From Thalassobaculum sp. OXR-137 (GTDB lineage: Bacteria; Pseudomonadota; Alphaproteobacteria; Thalassobaculales; Thalassobaculaceae): 64,000 bases of DNA. Below are positions 54,570 to 62,548 of the stretch, one piece after another. Made by a program: the position numbers and the translations under genes. The notes beneath the pieces were generated by a model. It saw only the letters and a list, made by a program, of their open reading frames with translations, made no database searches and was not told the DNA's origin. Each line of letters opens with the position of its first letter. The first letter of the stretch is position 1. Location of the stretch: contig NZ_CP139715.1 of assembly GCF_034377285.1 (NCBI RefSeq), positions 4,200,001 to 4,264,000 of the forward strand, written 5' to 3'.

Positions 54570-57500
54570 TGCGCCAATTCGCGATCACCACCGTCTTCGT
54601 CGTCATTGTGGCGCTTGCCCTCAGCTTCCTGCTGCTGCCGAGCCAGAAGGAACTCGGCACCATGATGTTGCGCGACCGGGAGTACGAGGCATCGCGGGCG
54701 TATTTCGAGGAGCAGATCGCCACCGGTGACCGCTCTCCCCAGATCGTCTCTGGCCTGCTCGAAATCTACATCCGCAACGGCGACGTGGACCGCGCCATCG
54801 AGCTGGTCGACAGCTTCGAGGAGGCCATCGGCACCGGTCCCGACATCCTGCGCCGACTGGCCGATCTCTACCGGCAGGACCGCCGCTTCGGGCTGTACCT
54901 GCACACCCTGGAGCGCCTGACCGCCATCGCCCCGACCGCCGAGCGGATCGAGGAACTGGCCGAAGCCTATTACAAGGCCGGCATGACCGAGAAACAGGTC
55001 GCGGCCCTGGACTGGCTGCGCACCTACGATGCAGCCCCCGTCCCCCGCCAGCTGGAGCTCGCCGACCTGCAGACCGCCACCGGCGACTACGCGTCCGCCG
55101 TGGATACGCTGTCCGACATCCTCGATACCGCCCCCGAGGCGCTGGACCCGTCGTACCGCCACCAGCTCTTCGACATGACCCTCTTCCTGGACGAGCGCGA
55201 CCGGGCCAGGCAGATCGCCGATACGGTTCTGACCCCAGACGCTCCCCCCCAGCTCCTGATCGACTTCGCCGATGTGGCGCTGTTTCGCGAAGTGCCGGAC
55301 TTGGGTCTCGAGATCCTGGAACGCCGCCCGTCCCTGGAAACCAGTTCGGCCGACTGGCGCCAGCTGCACGCGGTCGCGCTGCGGGCCTTGGGACGCGACG
55401 ACGCGGCCCGGGAGGAGATGCTGCGCTGGTGGCGCGACGACGCCCTGCCCCCGGGCAGTGCCGCCAGCCTGATCGACCTGGCGCTGAAGCGGGCCGATCT
55501 CGACCTCGCCGTCGATGTCGTGTCCCGCTTCGGTCTGGAACGGATCGGCGTAGGACCGGCGCTGTCGCTGATCGGCGAACTGCATCGGGCGGGGCGGACC
55601 GACACCGTCGACCGCATGCTTGCCGACCTCGGCCCGGACGTTCTGGAGGAGGAACCGATCCTGGGAGCCGAGATCATGCTGGCCCGCGCCGACACGGCGG
55701 CGGCGACCCGGTATGCGGACATCGCACTGCGCCACGGCGTGGCGTCGATCGACGACCGTCTCGGCCTGGCGAACCTCCTGACCCGGCTGGACCGCGCGCA
55801 GGAGGCGTTCGACCTGCTGCATCCCTCCATCGACGATCCCTCCCTGCCGGTCGAGGGCGCGCTGCTGCTGGCCGAGCTGTACGTCAGACTGGACCGGGCG
55901 GAGGACGGATTCTGGGACGTGGCGGCGTTGCTGGCCCGGCGCAGCACACCGCGGCTCCGCGCGATCTGGGCGCAGCTCGCCCTGGCGACCGGACGCCCGA
56001 CGCTGGTGGCGGAATGGCTGGCCCGCGAGCCGGCCTTGGACACCGGCACCGCAACCGACCTATATTTCCTCGCCGAGCGCCAGGAGGACTGGGACGTGGC
56101 CGTCGCCGCCGCGCGCCGCCTCATCGATCTCGACAAGGGCGACGACACCGTCCGGCGCCTGGCCTATGCCCTGTTCCGGCGCGGCGAGGCCGAGGAGGCG
56201 CTGACGCTCATCCGCCCGCTGGTGCCGCAGACCCCGGAGGTGGAGCCGCTCTACGCCGATATTCTGGGTTCCCTCGGCCGCACCGACGAACTGGTGGCCC
56301 TGTGGACCCGGCAGATGGCGCGGCCCGAGTTGAGCGAGGAAACGCGCGAGACCCTGGTTTACAATCTGCTGCAGGCCGGCGCCGACGGTGCCGTCTGGGA
56401 TCAGGTCCTTGCCCTCGCGGAGAGCCGCGGCGGCGGATGGTGGTACACCGCCGCCAGCGCCGCCAAGCGTCTGGGCCGGGTCGACGATTTCGCCAGGCTG
56501 GCACAGTCCCGGATCGGGACCGTCGACCCGACCTCCGAGGAAGCCTCGACCATCGTCTACGCCCTGTCCGATGCCGATCGGGCGGCGGCGGTGCCGCTGT
56601 TCCGCACCCTGGCCGAAAGTGCGCCCGCCCAGTGGGACGCGGCCTATATCGCCGTGCTGAACGACCTCGGCCGGCGCCAGGAACTGGTCGAGTGGACCAC
56701 CGCCCGCCTGGCCGGATCGACGGAACCGAAGATCGCCCTGTCGCTGGCCTATGCCCTCGCCGATATCGACCCGGCCGCCGCCGCCGAAGCGGTGAAGCCC
56801 CGGGCGACGTCGAGCCGCGACTTCGCCGCCCTCTATGCCGAGCTCCTGCGCCGCGCCGGCCGGCGCGAGGCGGCCCTGGCCTTCGAGATCGACCTGGCCA
56901 AGAGCGGCCGGTTCGGCGAGGCCTACACCCGGGAGACGGCGTTCCGGGCGTTGGAAACCGGCGACCGGAGCACGGCGGAGACCCTGTTCCGCCAGGTCGC
57001 CACCGATGCCGGACCGGACAGCGAGAGCGTGCGCCAGCTCTTCTATCTCTGGGGACCGCGCCCCCGGCCGGATGCGCTGGACTGGATCGAGGCCAGGGCC
57101 CGCACGGCGAGCGGCAAGGAACGCGATGCCTGGCTCGACAAGCTGCTCGAGGTCCGGGCCGGCGGGCGGGTGGCCTCGCTGATCGGCGGGCCTGAGGGGG
57201 CGAAGACCGACCAGGACCTGCTCCATCTGGTCAGTGCTTATGCCCAGAGCGACGACCGCCGGTTGCTGCGCGAGGCGATGCTCAAGGCCCTCGCGCGGAT
57301 CGCCGATCCAGACCGTCTGCGCGCCCTCGCCCGGACCGCCGAGAATACCCGCGACCGCGGCCTGATCACCGCCGCCTGGCGGGCGGTCCTGAACGCCGCC
57401 CCTGCCGATACGGAGGCGCAGCGCACCCTGGGGCTGATTGCCTATGACGAAGGCCGGCTGATCGACGCCGAACGTCTGCTGGCCGCCTATCTGGCCAATG

Positions 57501-57811
57501 GCGAGGGGGACTACGAGGCCAATTACTACTATGCCGACACCCTGGCCCGCACCGACAGGAGCGCGCAGGCAATGCCGTTCTATCGCAAGGCCCACGCGCA
57601 GCTTATGAAGATCGAACCCCGCGATTTCACTCAGGAAGTCGCGCGGGCTAATCTGCTGCGTCGCCTCGGCCGTACCGAGGAAGCGGTGGCCTTGATGGAC
57701 AGATTGGTTCGAGAGCGGCCGGGAGACGAAGGATTGCGCGCGGATTTTGCCGATCTGCTGATCCAAACCGGTGATCTGCGGCGCGCCCGCTCGATCCTGA
57801 AACTGAAGTGA
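54569..57811 (+). CDS. pelB: PelB-like TPR scaffold protein (N-terminal PelB part)
   Basis: 1080 residues. One membrane helix (about 5-22) is followed by an almost continuous array of TPR-type helix pairs to the end (for example REYEASRAYFEEQIATGD, NGDVDRAIELVDSFEEA, DEGRLIDAERLLAAYLANGE). There are no beta-barrel strands; the chain stops after RRARSILKLK. In P. aeruginosa PelB one chain carries the same membrane helix, TPRs and outer-membrane barrel. Here the barrel is the next gene. The TPR part is expected to bind PelA and guide the polymer through the periplasm. Confidence 0.88.
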   Translation: MRQFAITTVFVVIVALALSFLLLPSQKELGTMMLRDREYEASRAYFEEQIATGDRSPQIVSGLLEIYIRNGDVDRAIELVDSFEEAIGTGPDILRRLADLYRQDRRFGLYLHTLERLTAIAPTAERIEELAEAYYKAGMTEKQVAALDWLRTYDAAPVPRQLELADLQTATGDYASAVDTLSDILDTAPEALDPSYRHQLFDMTLFLDERDRARQIADTVLTPDAPPQLLIDFADVALFREVPDLGLEILERRPSLETSSADWRQLHAVALRALGRDDAAREEMLRWWRDDALPPGSAASLIDLALKRADLDLAVDVVSRFGLERIGVGPALSLIGELHRAGRTDTVDRMLADLGPDVLEEEPILGAEIMLARADTAAATRYADIALRHGVASIDDRLGLANLLTRLDRAQEAFDLLHPSIDDPSLPVEGALLLAELYVRLDRAEDGFWDVAALLARRSTPRLRAIWAQLALATGRPTLVAEWLAREPALDTGTATDLYFLAERQEDWDVAVAAARRLIDLDKGDDTVRRLAYALFRRGEAEEALTLIRPLVPQTPEVEPLYADILGSLGRTDELVALWTRQMARPELSEETRETLVYNLLQAGADGAVWDQVLALAESRGGGWWYTAASAAKRLGRVDDFARLAQSRIGTVDPTSEEASTIVYALSDADRAAAVPLFRTLAESAPAQWDAAYIAVLNDLGRRQELVEWTTARLAGSTEPKIALSLAYALADIDPAAAAEAVKPRATSSRDFAALYAELLRRAGRREAALAFEIDLAKSGRFGEAYTRETAFRALETGDRSTAETLFRQVATDAGPDSESVRQLFYLWGPRPRPDALDWIEARARTASGKERDAWLDKLLEVRAGGRVASLIGGPEGAKTDQDLLHLVSAYAQSDDRRLLREAMLKALARIADPDRLRALARTAENTRDRGLITAAWRAVLNAAPADTEAQRTLGLIAYDEGRLIDAERLLAAYLANGEGDYEANYYYADTLARTDRSAQAMPFYRKAHAQLMKIEPRDFTQEVARANLLRRLGRTEEAVALMDRLVRERPGDEGLRADFADLLIQTGDLRRARSILKLK

Positions 57812-57819
57812 GCGGGTCG

Positions 57820-59355
57820 ATGCGCCTTCTTGTAGCCCTGACGATGCCGGTGCTGGCCTGGAGCCTGCTCCAGCCGTCCGCCGTCCGGGCACAGGTGCCG
57901 GTCTCGCTTGAGGCGCGGGCGGTCGGCGACACGACGCTCGACCTCGTCTTCGACGGCGCCACGCCGCAGGATACCGAGCAGAACGGCCAGGAGGTGGTGC
58001 TCCGCTTCCCCGGCGCCATCGAGCCGCGGAACGTCGAGACCGTCGCCCGGGACAACGCCGCCTGGATCGAGACGATCGAGTACGGCTACGATTCCCTGCT
58101 CGTCCGCTTCGCCGCCGGGGTCCAGACCCTGATCGAACCGGGTCCCTCGGGCGTCACCATCTTCGCCAACCGTCCGGCGGTGCAGGAGACCCCCGCGGCC
58201 CCCGCCGAGAGCGACCCCCAGCGGGGCCGGCTCGACTACTATCGCGCGCTGGCCCAGATCGAGTCCGGAGCCGTGACGGACGGGCGGGCAATCCTGGTGC
58301 GGCTGCTGCGCGACGACCCGCGCAACATCGAGGTCATGCTGCTGCTCGCGCGCGCCGAGGAGGAACTGGGGCGGCCACGCCGGGCGGTATCGCTCTACGA
58401 CGCCGCCCTGGCGCTCGACCCGAAGCTGCCCGGCGCGATCCGCGACCGTCAGCGGCTGGCCCGCGACCTTGCCGACACGGCGGCGCTGTCGACCCGCTAC
58501 CAGGACGTGGAGAACGGCGAGACGCAGATCATCACCGCCCTGGACGGCCGGGTCTCCAGCGCCGAGGGGCTGAGCCTCGCATACCGCCTGGAGAACCGGC
58601 ACATGGAGGCCGGCGCTGTGACCCGGCGGGACGGCCGGGTGGAGCGTTTCGAGGGCGACCGCCAGCGTGGCACCTTGACCCTCTCCCCGCCCCGCGACGG
58701 CGCCCTGCAGCTCGCCGGCAGCCTCTACGCCTCCACCTACGTCGCCGGCGCCGGCTTTGCGGTCGACCTGGACCGCGGCGCCGGCCGGATCGGGCTCGAC
58801 GCGCGCTGGTCGGAACCGGATTTTAACTTTGTCGAGGGTATCGTCTCCGGCGGCGCGCGGGACCGCGTCGGGGTGGACGGTCAATGGCAGGTCGGCGAGT
58901 CCTACGAGATCTCCGCGGGCAGCGCGCTGAACCGCTACAGCCTGGACGGCGACCATGCCGGCGCCGGTGCGGCGATCACGCTGGAAGCCCGGCGGCGCCT
59001 GCCGGAGGACTGGCCGCTGTCCACCGTCGGCTACCGCTTCGACGCCGAATACATCCTCAACGCCCAGGACAATCCGGCCACCGGCGCCGACCTCCTGCCG
59101 CTGAGTTCGCGCGAGGGCCATACCCTGGATGCGACGGCGGAACGGTCCTTCGGTCCGTATATCCGCGCCCAGGGCGTCGCCGGCTATACCTACGACCGCC
59201 TGAACGGCGGCGGACCGCTGGCCGAGGTCAACCTGATCTACGAACCGCTGGTCGACCTGGAGATCAGCACCACTCTCGGGACCAGCATCAACGAGTCCCG
59301 CGGCACCCAAAACCAGCTCTTCTATGGAGGGCTGTCCCTGAGAACCCGGTTCTGA
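57820..59355 (+). CDS. PelB-like outer-membrane beta-barrel export protein (C-terminal PelB part)
   Basis: 511 residues from ATG 57820; a GTG at 57808 overlapping the TPR stop is in frame. A signal peptide (about 1-25, ending AVRAQ) is followed by an AMIN-like beta domain (about 27-120, EVVLRFPGAIEPRNVETVAR). Next is one TPR-like segment (about 135-225), then alternating amphipathic strands to a terminal aromatic (GGLSLRTRF), typical of a Bam-inserted barrel. It should form the Pel secretion pore with PelC. The separate signal peptide shows it is a genuine independent protein, not a frameshifted pelB. Confidence 0.87.
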   Translation: MRLLVALTMPVLAWSLLQPSAVRAQVPVSLEARAVGDTTLDLVFDGATPQDTEQNGQEVVLRFPGAIEPRNVETVARDNAAWIETIEYGYDSLLVRFAAGVQTLIEPGPSGVTIFANRPAVQETPAAPAESDPQRGRLDYYRALAQIESGAVTDGRAILVRLLRDDPRNIEVMLLLARAEEELGRPRRAVSLYDAALALDPKLPGAIRDRQRLARDLADTAALSTRYQDVENGETQIITALDGRVSSAEGLSLAYRLENRHMEAGAVTRRDGRVERFEGDRQRGTLTLSPPRDGALQLAGSLYASTYVAGAGFAVDLDRGAGRIGLDARWSEPDFNFVEGIVSGGARDRVGVDGQWQVGESYEISAGSALNRYSLDGDHAGAGAAITLEARRRLPEDWPLSTVGYRFDAEYILNAQDNPATGADLLPLSSREGHTLDATAERSFGPYIRAQGVAGYTYDRLNGGGPLAEVNLIYEPLVDLEISTTLGTSINESRGTQNQLFYGGLSLRTRF

Positions 59356-59386
59356 CCGCGCCCGGCGCGGCGGAAAGGAGGACCCT

Positions 59387-59977
59387 ATGAACATGATCGC
59401 ACGTCCACTGGCGACAGCCGCCCGCAGCCTCGCGGTCCGGATCGGTGCCCTGGCGCTGACGCTGGCTCTGGCCGCCTGCGCTTCCAGCGACCGTCAGGCG
59501 CGCGACTATGTCGACCCGAACGCCGACTTCAAGACCATGAAGGTGGCGGTGCTGCCGTTCGAGAACCTGACCAACTACCCCAATGCCGGCCGCATCGTCG
59601 CCGAGCTGATGGCGACCGAACTCTACGATCGCGGCGTCTTCGAGCTGCAGGAAGATACCGAGACCCGCCGCGCCCTGGCGCAGCTCAAGATCGACCCGGA
59701 GAACCTCACCAGCGTCGCCGCCGCCCAGCAGGCGGCCGGTCTGCTGGAGGTGGATGCCATCGTCATCGGCAGCGTGTCGGAGTTCGGCTATCAGCAGGGT
59801 CTGCGCGAGGAGCCGGTCGTCGGCCTGAACGCCCGGCTGGTGCAGGCCGGCACCGGGACGGTGCTCTGGGCGTCGAGCCATTCGGTGATGGGCGGCGGCT
59901 ATCTGGAGCGCGGCTCGCTCAACGCCACGGCACAGCGGGTCGTCTCGTCCATGGTCGATCCCCTGACGGACCGCTGA
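59387..59977 (+). CDS. pelC: Outer-membrane lipoprotein PelC
   Basis: 196 residues with AAAGGAGG before the ATG. The lipobox LAAC places the acylated cysteine at residue 31. The mature part has KMKVAVLPFENLTNYPNAGR, an ABC-type (TolB-N-like) strand pattern, DAIVIGSVSEFGY and GTVLWASSHSV. PelC forms a ring under the PelB barrel that funnels the cationic polymer. It is the only pel gene here with a strong independent ribosome-binding site. Confidence 0.9.
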   Translation: MNMIARPLATAARSLAVRIGALALTLALAACASSDRQARDYVDPNADFKTMKVAVLPFENLTNYPNAGRIVAELMATELYDRGVFELQEDTETRRALAQLKIDPENLTSVAAAQQAAGLLEVDAIVIGSVSEFGYQQGLREEPVVGLNARLVQAGTGTVLWASSHSVMGGGYLERGSLNATAQRVVSSMVDPLTDR

Positions 59978-60047
59978 TCCGCGTTTCGTCTTCAGCCCTA
60001 CCGGGCCAACCGCACGCCCCGAACCACACGCCCATGATCGAGCGCCC

Positions 60048-61451
60048 ATGACCGACCGACCCGCCGCCGACGCGCCCGCCGCGCCCCCTGCCCCGCGCAG
60101 GCTCCTGGGCGTGCGCGTCGCCGCGTGGGTGGAGATCGCGCTGTTCTTCGTGGCGGTGCTGGCGATCGACGCCCTGCTGCTGGACGGCGACCGGTTCTGG
60201 GATGTCCGACCCCACCCGTTCTGGCTGATCGTCATCCTGGTCGCGGTGCAGTACGGCGCCAATGCGAGCCTGGTCGCCGCCCTGACTGCCAGCCTGGCAC
60301 TGACGGTGGGCAACCTGCCGGTGCCGGAACTCGGCGCCGACGTGTTCCAGTACTGGGCGGGGATCGGCCTGCGACCGGCCCTGTGGGTCGGCGTCGGCCA
60401 GATCCTCGGCCAGATGCGCGACCGCGAGCTGGCGGAGCGCACCCGTCTGCAGACGCGGCTCTCCCTGCTGGAACATCAGAACCAGCTCATCGCCAACGGG
60501 TTCGAGGAGCTGAAGCGCACCAAGTCGGCCCTGGAAGCGCGCATCGCCCGGCAGTTCCGAACGGTCATCACCACCTACCGCGCCGCCCAGTCGATGGACG
60601 TCACCGACGAGGCGCGCCTATCCCGGGGCCTGGATCAGCTCATCCAGTCGGTCCTGTCGCCGCAGAAATACTCCCTGTGGACACTGGCGCCGGACGGCTT
60701 CGTGCTGGAGCGGGCGGTCGGCTGGCAGGAGGACGACCACTTCGAGCGCCGCCTGGACCTCGGCCACCCGGTGGTCCGGCATCTGCTCGCCCGCGAGCCC
60801 GCCCTGTGTGCCGCCCGGCCGATGGACGAGCGCAAGCTCATGGGCCAGGGCCTGCTGGCCGGCGCGCTGACCGACCTGGACAGCGGCGAGATCGTCGGCA
60901 TGCTGAAGGTCGAGGAGACCGCCTTCCTCGACTTCAACCTCTACACGCTGGAGAACTTCAACGTCATCTGCTCCTGGATCGCGGCCGCGCGGATGCGCGC
61001 GCGCCGGTGGCAGCAGCTTCAGGCCGACCGGCTGACCGGCGCCAACGACCTGCTGATGACGGCCGAGGTGTCGGAGCGGATCTACGCGCTGCTGGTCCAG
61101 CTCGGCCGGCGCAAGGGCTTCTCCTCCAGCCAGCTCATCGTTCGGCCCGTCGATCCCGACGCGCTGGCGCCGGAGCAGCACTCGATCCTGGCGCTGGCGC
61201 TGGGCGAAGCGGCGCGCGCCACCTTCCGCTCCACCGATCTCGCCTTCGAGCGCGAGGCGGACGACGCCGAATACGCCATTCTGTTGCCGGGCACGCCGCT
61301 CGACGACGCCGAGCTGCTGGGCAGCAAGCTGCGCCAGGCGATGGCCGGCCACCTGCCGCCAAGCGTCCCCCTGGACCAGATCCTGATCGAGGCCCGGCCG
61401 ATCGAGGAGACCGCGCCCGCCCCCGCGCCGTCGGGAGGGGGATCGGCATGA
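60048..61451 (+). CDS. pelD: PelD, c-di-GMP receptor of the Pel synthase complex
   Basis: 467 residues. Four hydrophobic segments lie at about 23-125 (WVEIALFFVAVLAIDALLL, WLIVILVAVQYGANASLVAA, LRPALWVGVGQILG). A coiled segment follows, then a GAF domain (about 165-320) and a degenerate GGDEF domain (about 330-455). The catalytic motif reads EADDAEY instead of GGDEF, but Arg394-Ser-Thr-Asp397 keeps the RxxD site that binds c-di-GMP in PelD. It sits in the inner membrane and activates PelF when c-di-GMP is bound. It overlaps pelE by ATGA. Confidence 0.92.
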   Translation: MTDRPAADAPAAPPAPRRLLGVRVAAWVEIALFFVAVLAIDALLLDGDRFWDVRPHPFWLIVILVAVQYGANASLVAALTASLALTVGNLPVPELGADVFQYWAGIGLRPALWVGVGQILGQMRDRELAERTRLQTRLSLLEHQNQLIANGFEELKRTKSALEARIARQFRTVITTYRAAQSMDVTDEARLSRGLDQLIQSVLSPQKYSLWTLAPDGFVLERAVGWQEDDHFERRLDLGHPVVRHLLAREPALCAARPMDERKLMGQGLLAGALTDLDSGEIVGMLKVEETAFLDFNLYTLENFNVICSWIAAARMRARRWQQLQADRLTGANDLLMTAEVSERIYALLVQLGRRKGFSSSQLIVRPVDPDALAPEQHSILALALGEAARATFRSTDLAFEREADDAEYAILLPGTPLDDAELLGSKLRQAMAGHLPPSVPLDQILIEARPIEETAPAPAPSGGGSA

Positions 61452-62548
61452 GCGCCTCCACCCCACCGGAGCTGCCGACCGAGCGCCCGGTCCGGGTCGG
61501 CCGGACGGCCCTGGACATTGCGGTGGCCTTCGCCGTGGAGGCGTCGCTGCTCTGGGCGGTGACGGACGGCCGGATCGACTGGCCGACAGCACTGGCGGGA
61601 CATCTGGCGTTCAGCCTGATTCTCGTCCTGTTCGCGGTGTGGGAGACGCGGCGCGGGCGCGAGACGCGGCTGCTGAGCTGGCTCGCCTGGATGACCTTGA
61701 CCCTGGGGCCCGGCGGTCCGGTGGCGACCGCGCTGCTGGCGGCGATGACCCTGGTCTTCAGCCGCAGTGCGCGGCCGTTCGAGGAATGGTACGAGAGCCT
61801 GTTCCCCGACGATCATGAATCCCGCAGCGAACTGCTGTACCGCCGGCTTCTGGAAGGCCGCGAGGACGCGGTCGCCGAAGGCTCGGTCAACTCGCTCACC
61901 GACGTTCTGTTCACCGGCACCACTAGGGCGAAGCAGGCGGTGGTCGCCCTGCTGGCGCGCCGGTTCCGCAGCGAGTTCGCCCCCGCCCTGCAGATGGCGC
62001 TGGCCGATCCGGAGGCGTCCATCAGGGTACAGGCAGCGACGGCGGCCAGCACCATCGAGGAGCGCTATCACGCCACCCGCATCGAGCTGGAGGATGCCGT
62101 GCGCGCCGCGCCGCAGGATGCGGACGCCCTGCTGTCCCTCGCCCGGCATCTGGACGACTACGCCTATGCCGGCGTGCTGGACGACGACCGCCAGCGGTCG
62201 GTGATGGCCGATGCGCTCACCGCCTATCGCGGCGCCAACCGGCGGCTGGGCGCGCGCGAGGATATCGACCTGGCGATCGGCCGGCTCATGCTGCGCCTCG
62301 ACATGATCGACGAGGCGGAGATGCACCTATCCGGCCTGGCGATGCGCTGCGAGGACCCGCGGCCGACGCTCTGGCACGCGGAGTGCCTGTTCAGGCTGCG
62401 CCGGTTCGACGACCTGCGGCTCGTGCTCGACGACCCGAAGCTCGCCCAGCTCGGGCTCAGCGAGGAGTACACGGGCATCAATCCGGTGATCAATCTCTGG
62501 CAGATCTCGGCGCTCACGGCGTTCCAGCCGCTGGAGGCGGAACCGTGA
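61448..62548 (+). CDS. pelE: PelE, inner-membrane subunit of the Pel synthase complex
   Basis: 366 residues. Two or three N-terminal membrane segments (about 20-112: IAVAFAVEASLLWAV, LAFSLILVLFAVWETRRG, VATALLAAMTLVFS) precede a cytosolic helical repeat domain (about 130-366, TPR-like: ALQMALADPEASIRVQAATA, RHLDDYAYAGVLDDDR). This matches the PelE plan that links PelD to PelF/PelG. It is coupled on both sides by overlaps: ATGA with pelD and GTGA with pelF. Confidence 0.88.
   Translation: MSASTPPELPTERPVRVGRTALDIAVAFAVEASLLWAVTDGRIDWPTALAGHLAFSLILVLFAVWETRRGRETRLLSWLAWMTLTLGPGGPVATALLAAMTLVFSRSARPFEEWYESLFPDDHESRSELLYRRLLEGREDAVAEGSVNSLTDVLFTGTTRAKQAVVALLARRFRSEFAPALQMALADPEASIRVQAATAASTIEERYHATRIELEDAVRAAPQDADALLSLARHLDDYAYAGVLDDDRQRSVMADALTAYRGANRRLGAREDIDLAIGRLMLRLDMIDEAEMHLSGLAMRCEDPRPTLWHAECLFRLRRFDDLRLVLDDPKLAQLGLSEEYTGINPVINLWQISALTAFQPLEAEP

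Noticed and set aside
57808-59355. PelB split as a frameshift or sequencing error
   Set aside because: The downstream gene has its own start and a clear signal peptide, which would not appear inside a single exported chain.
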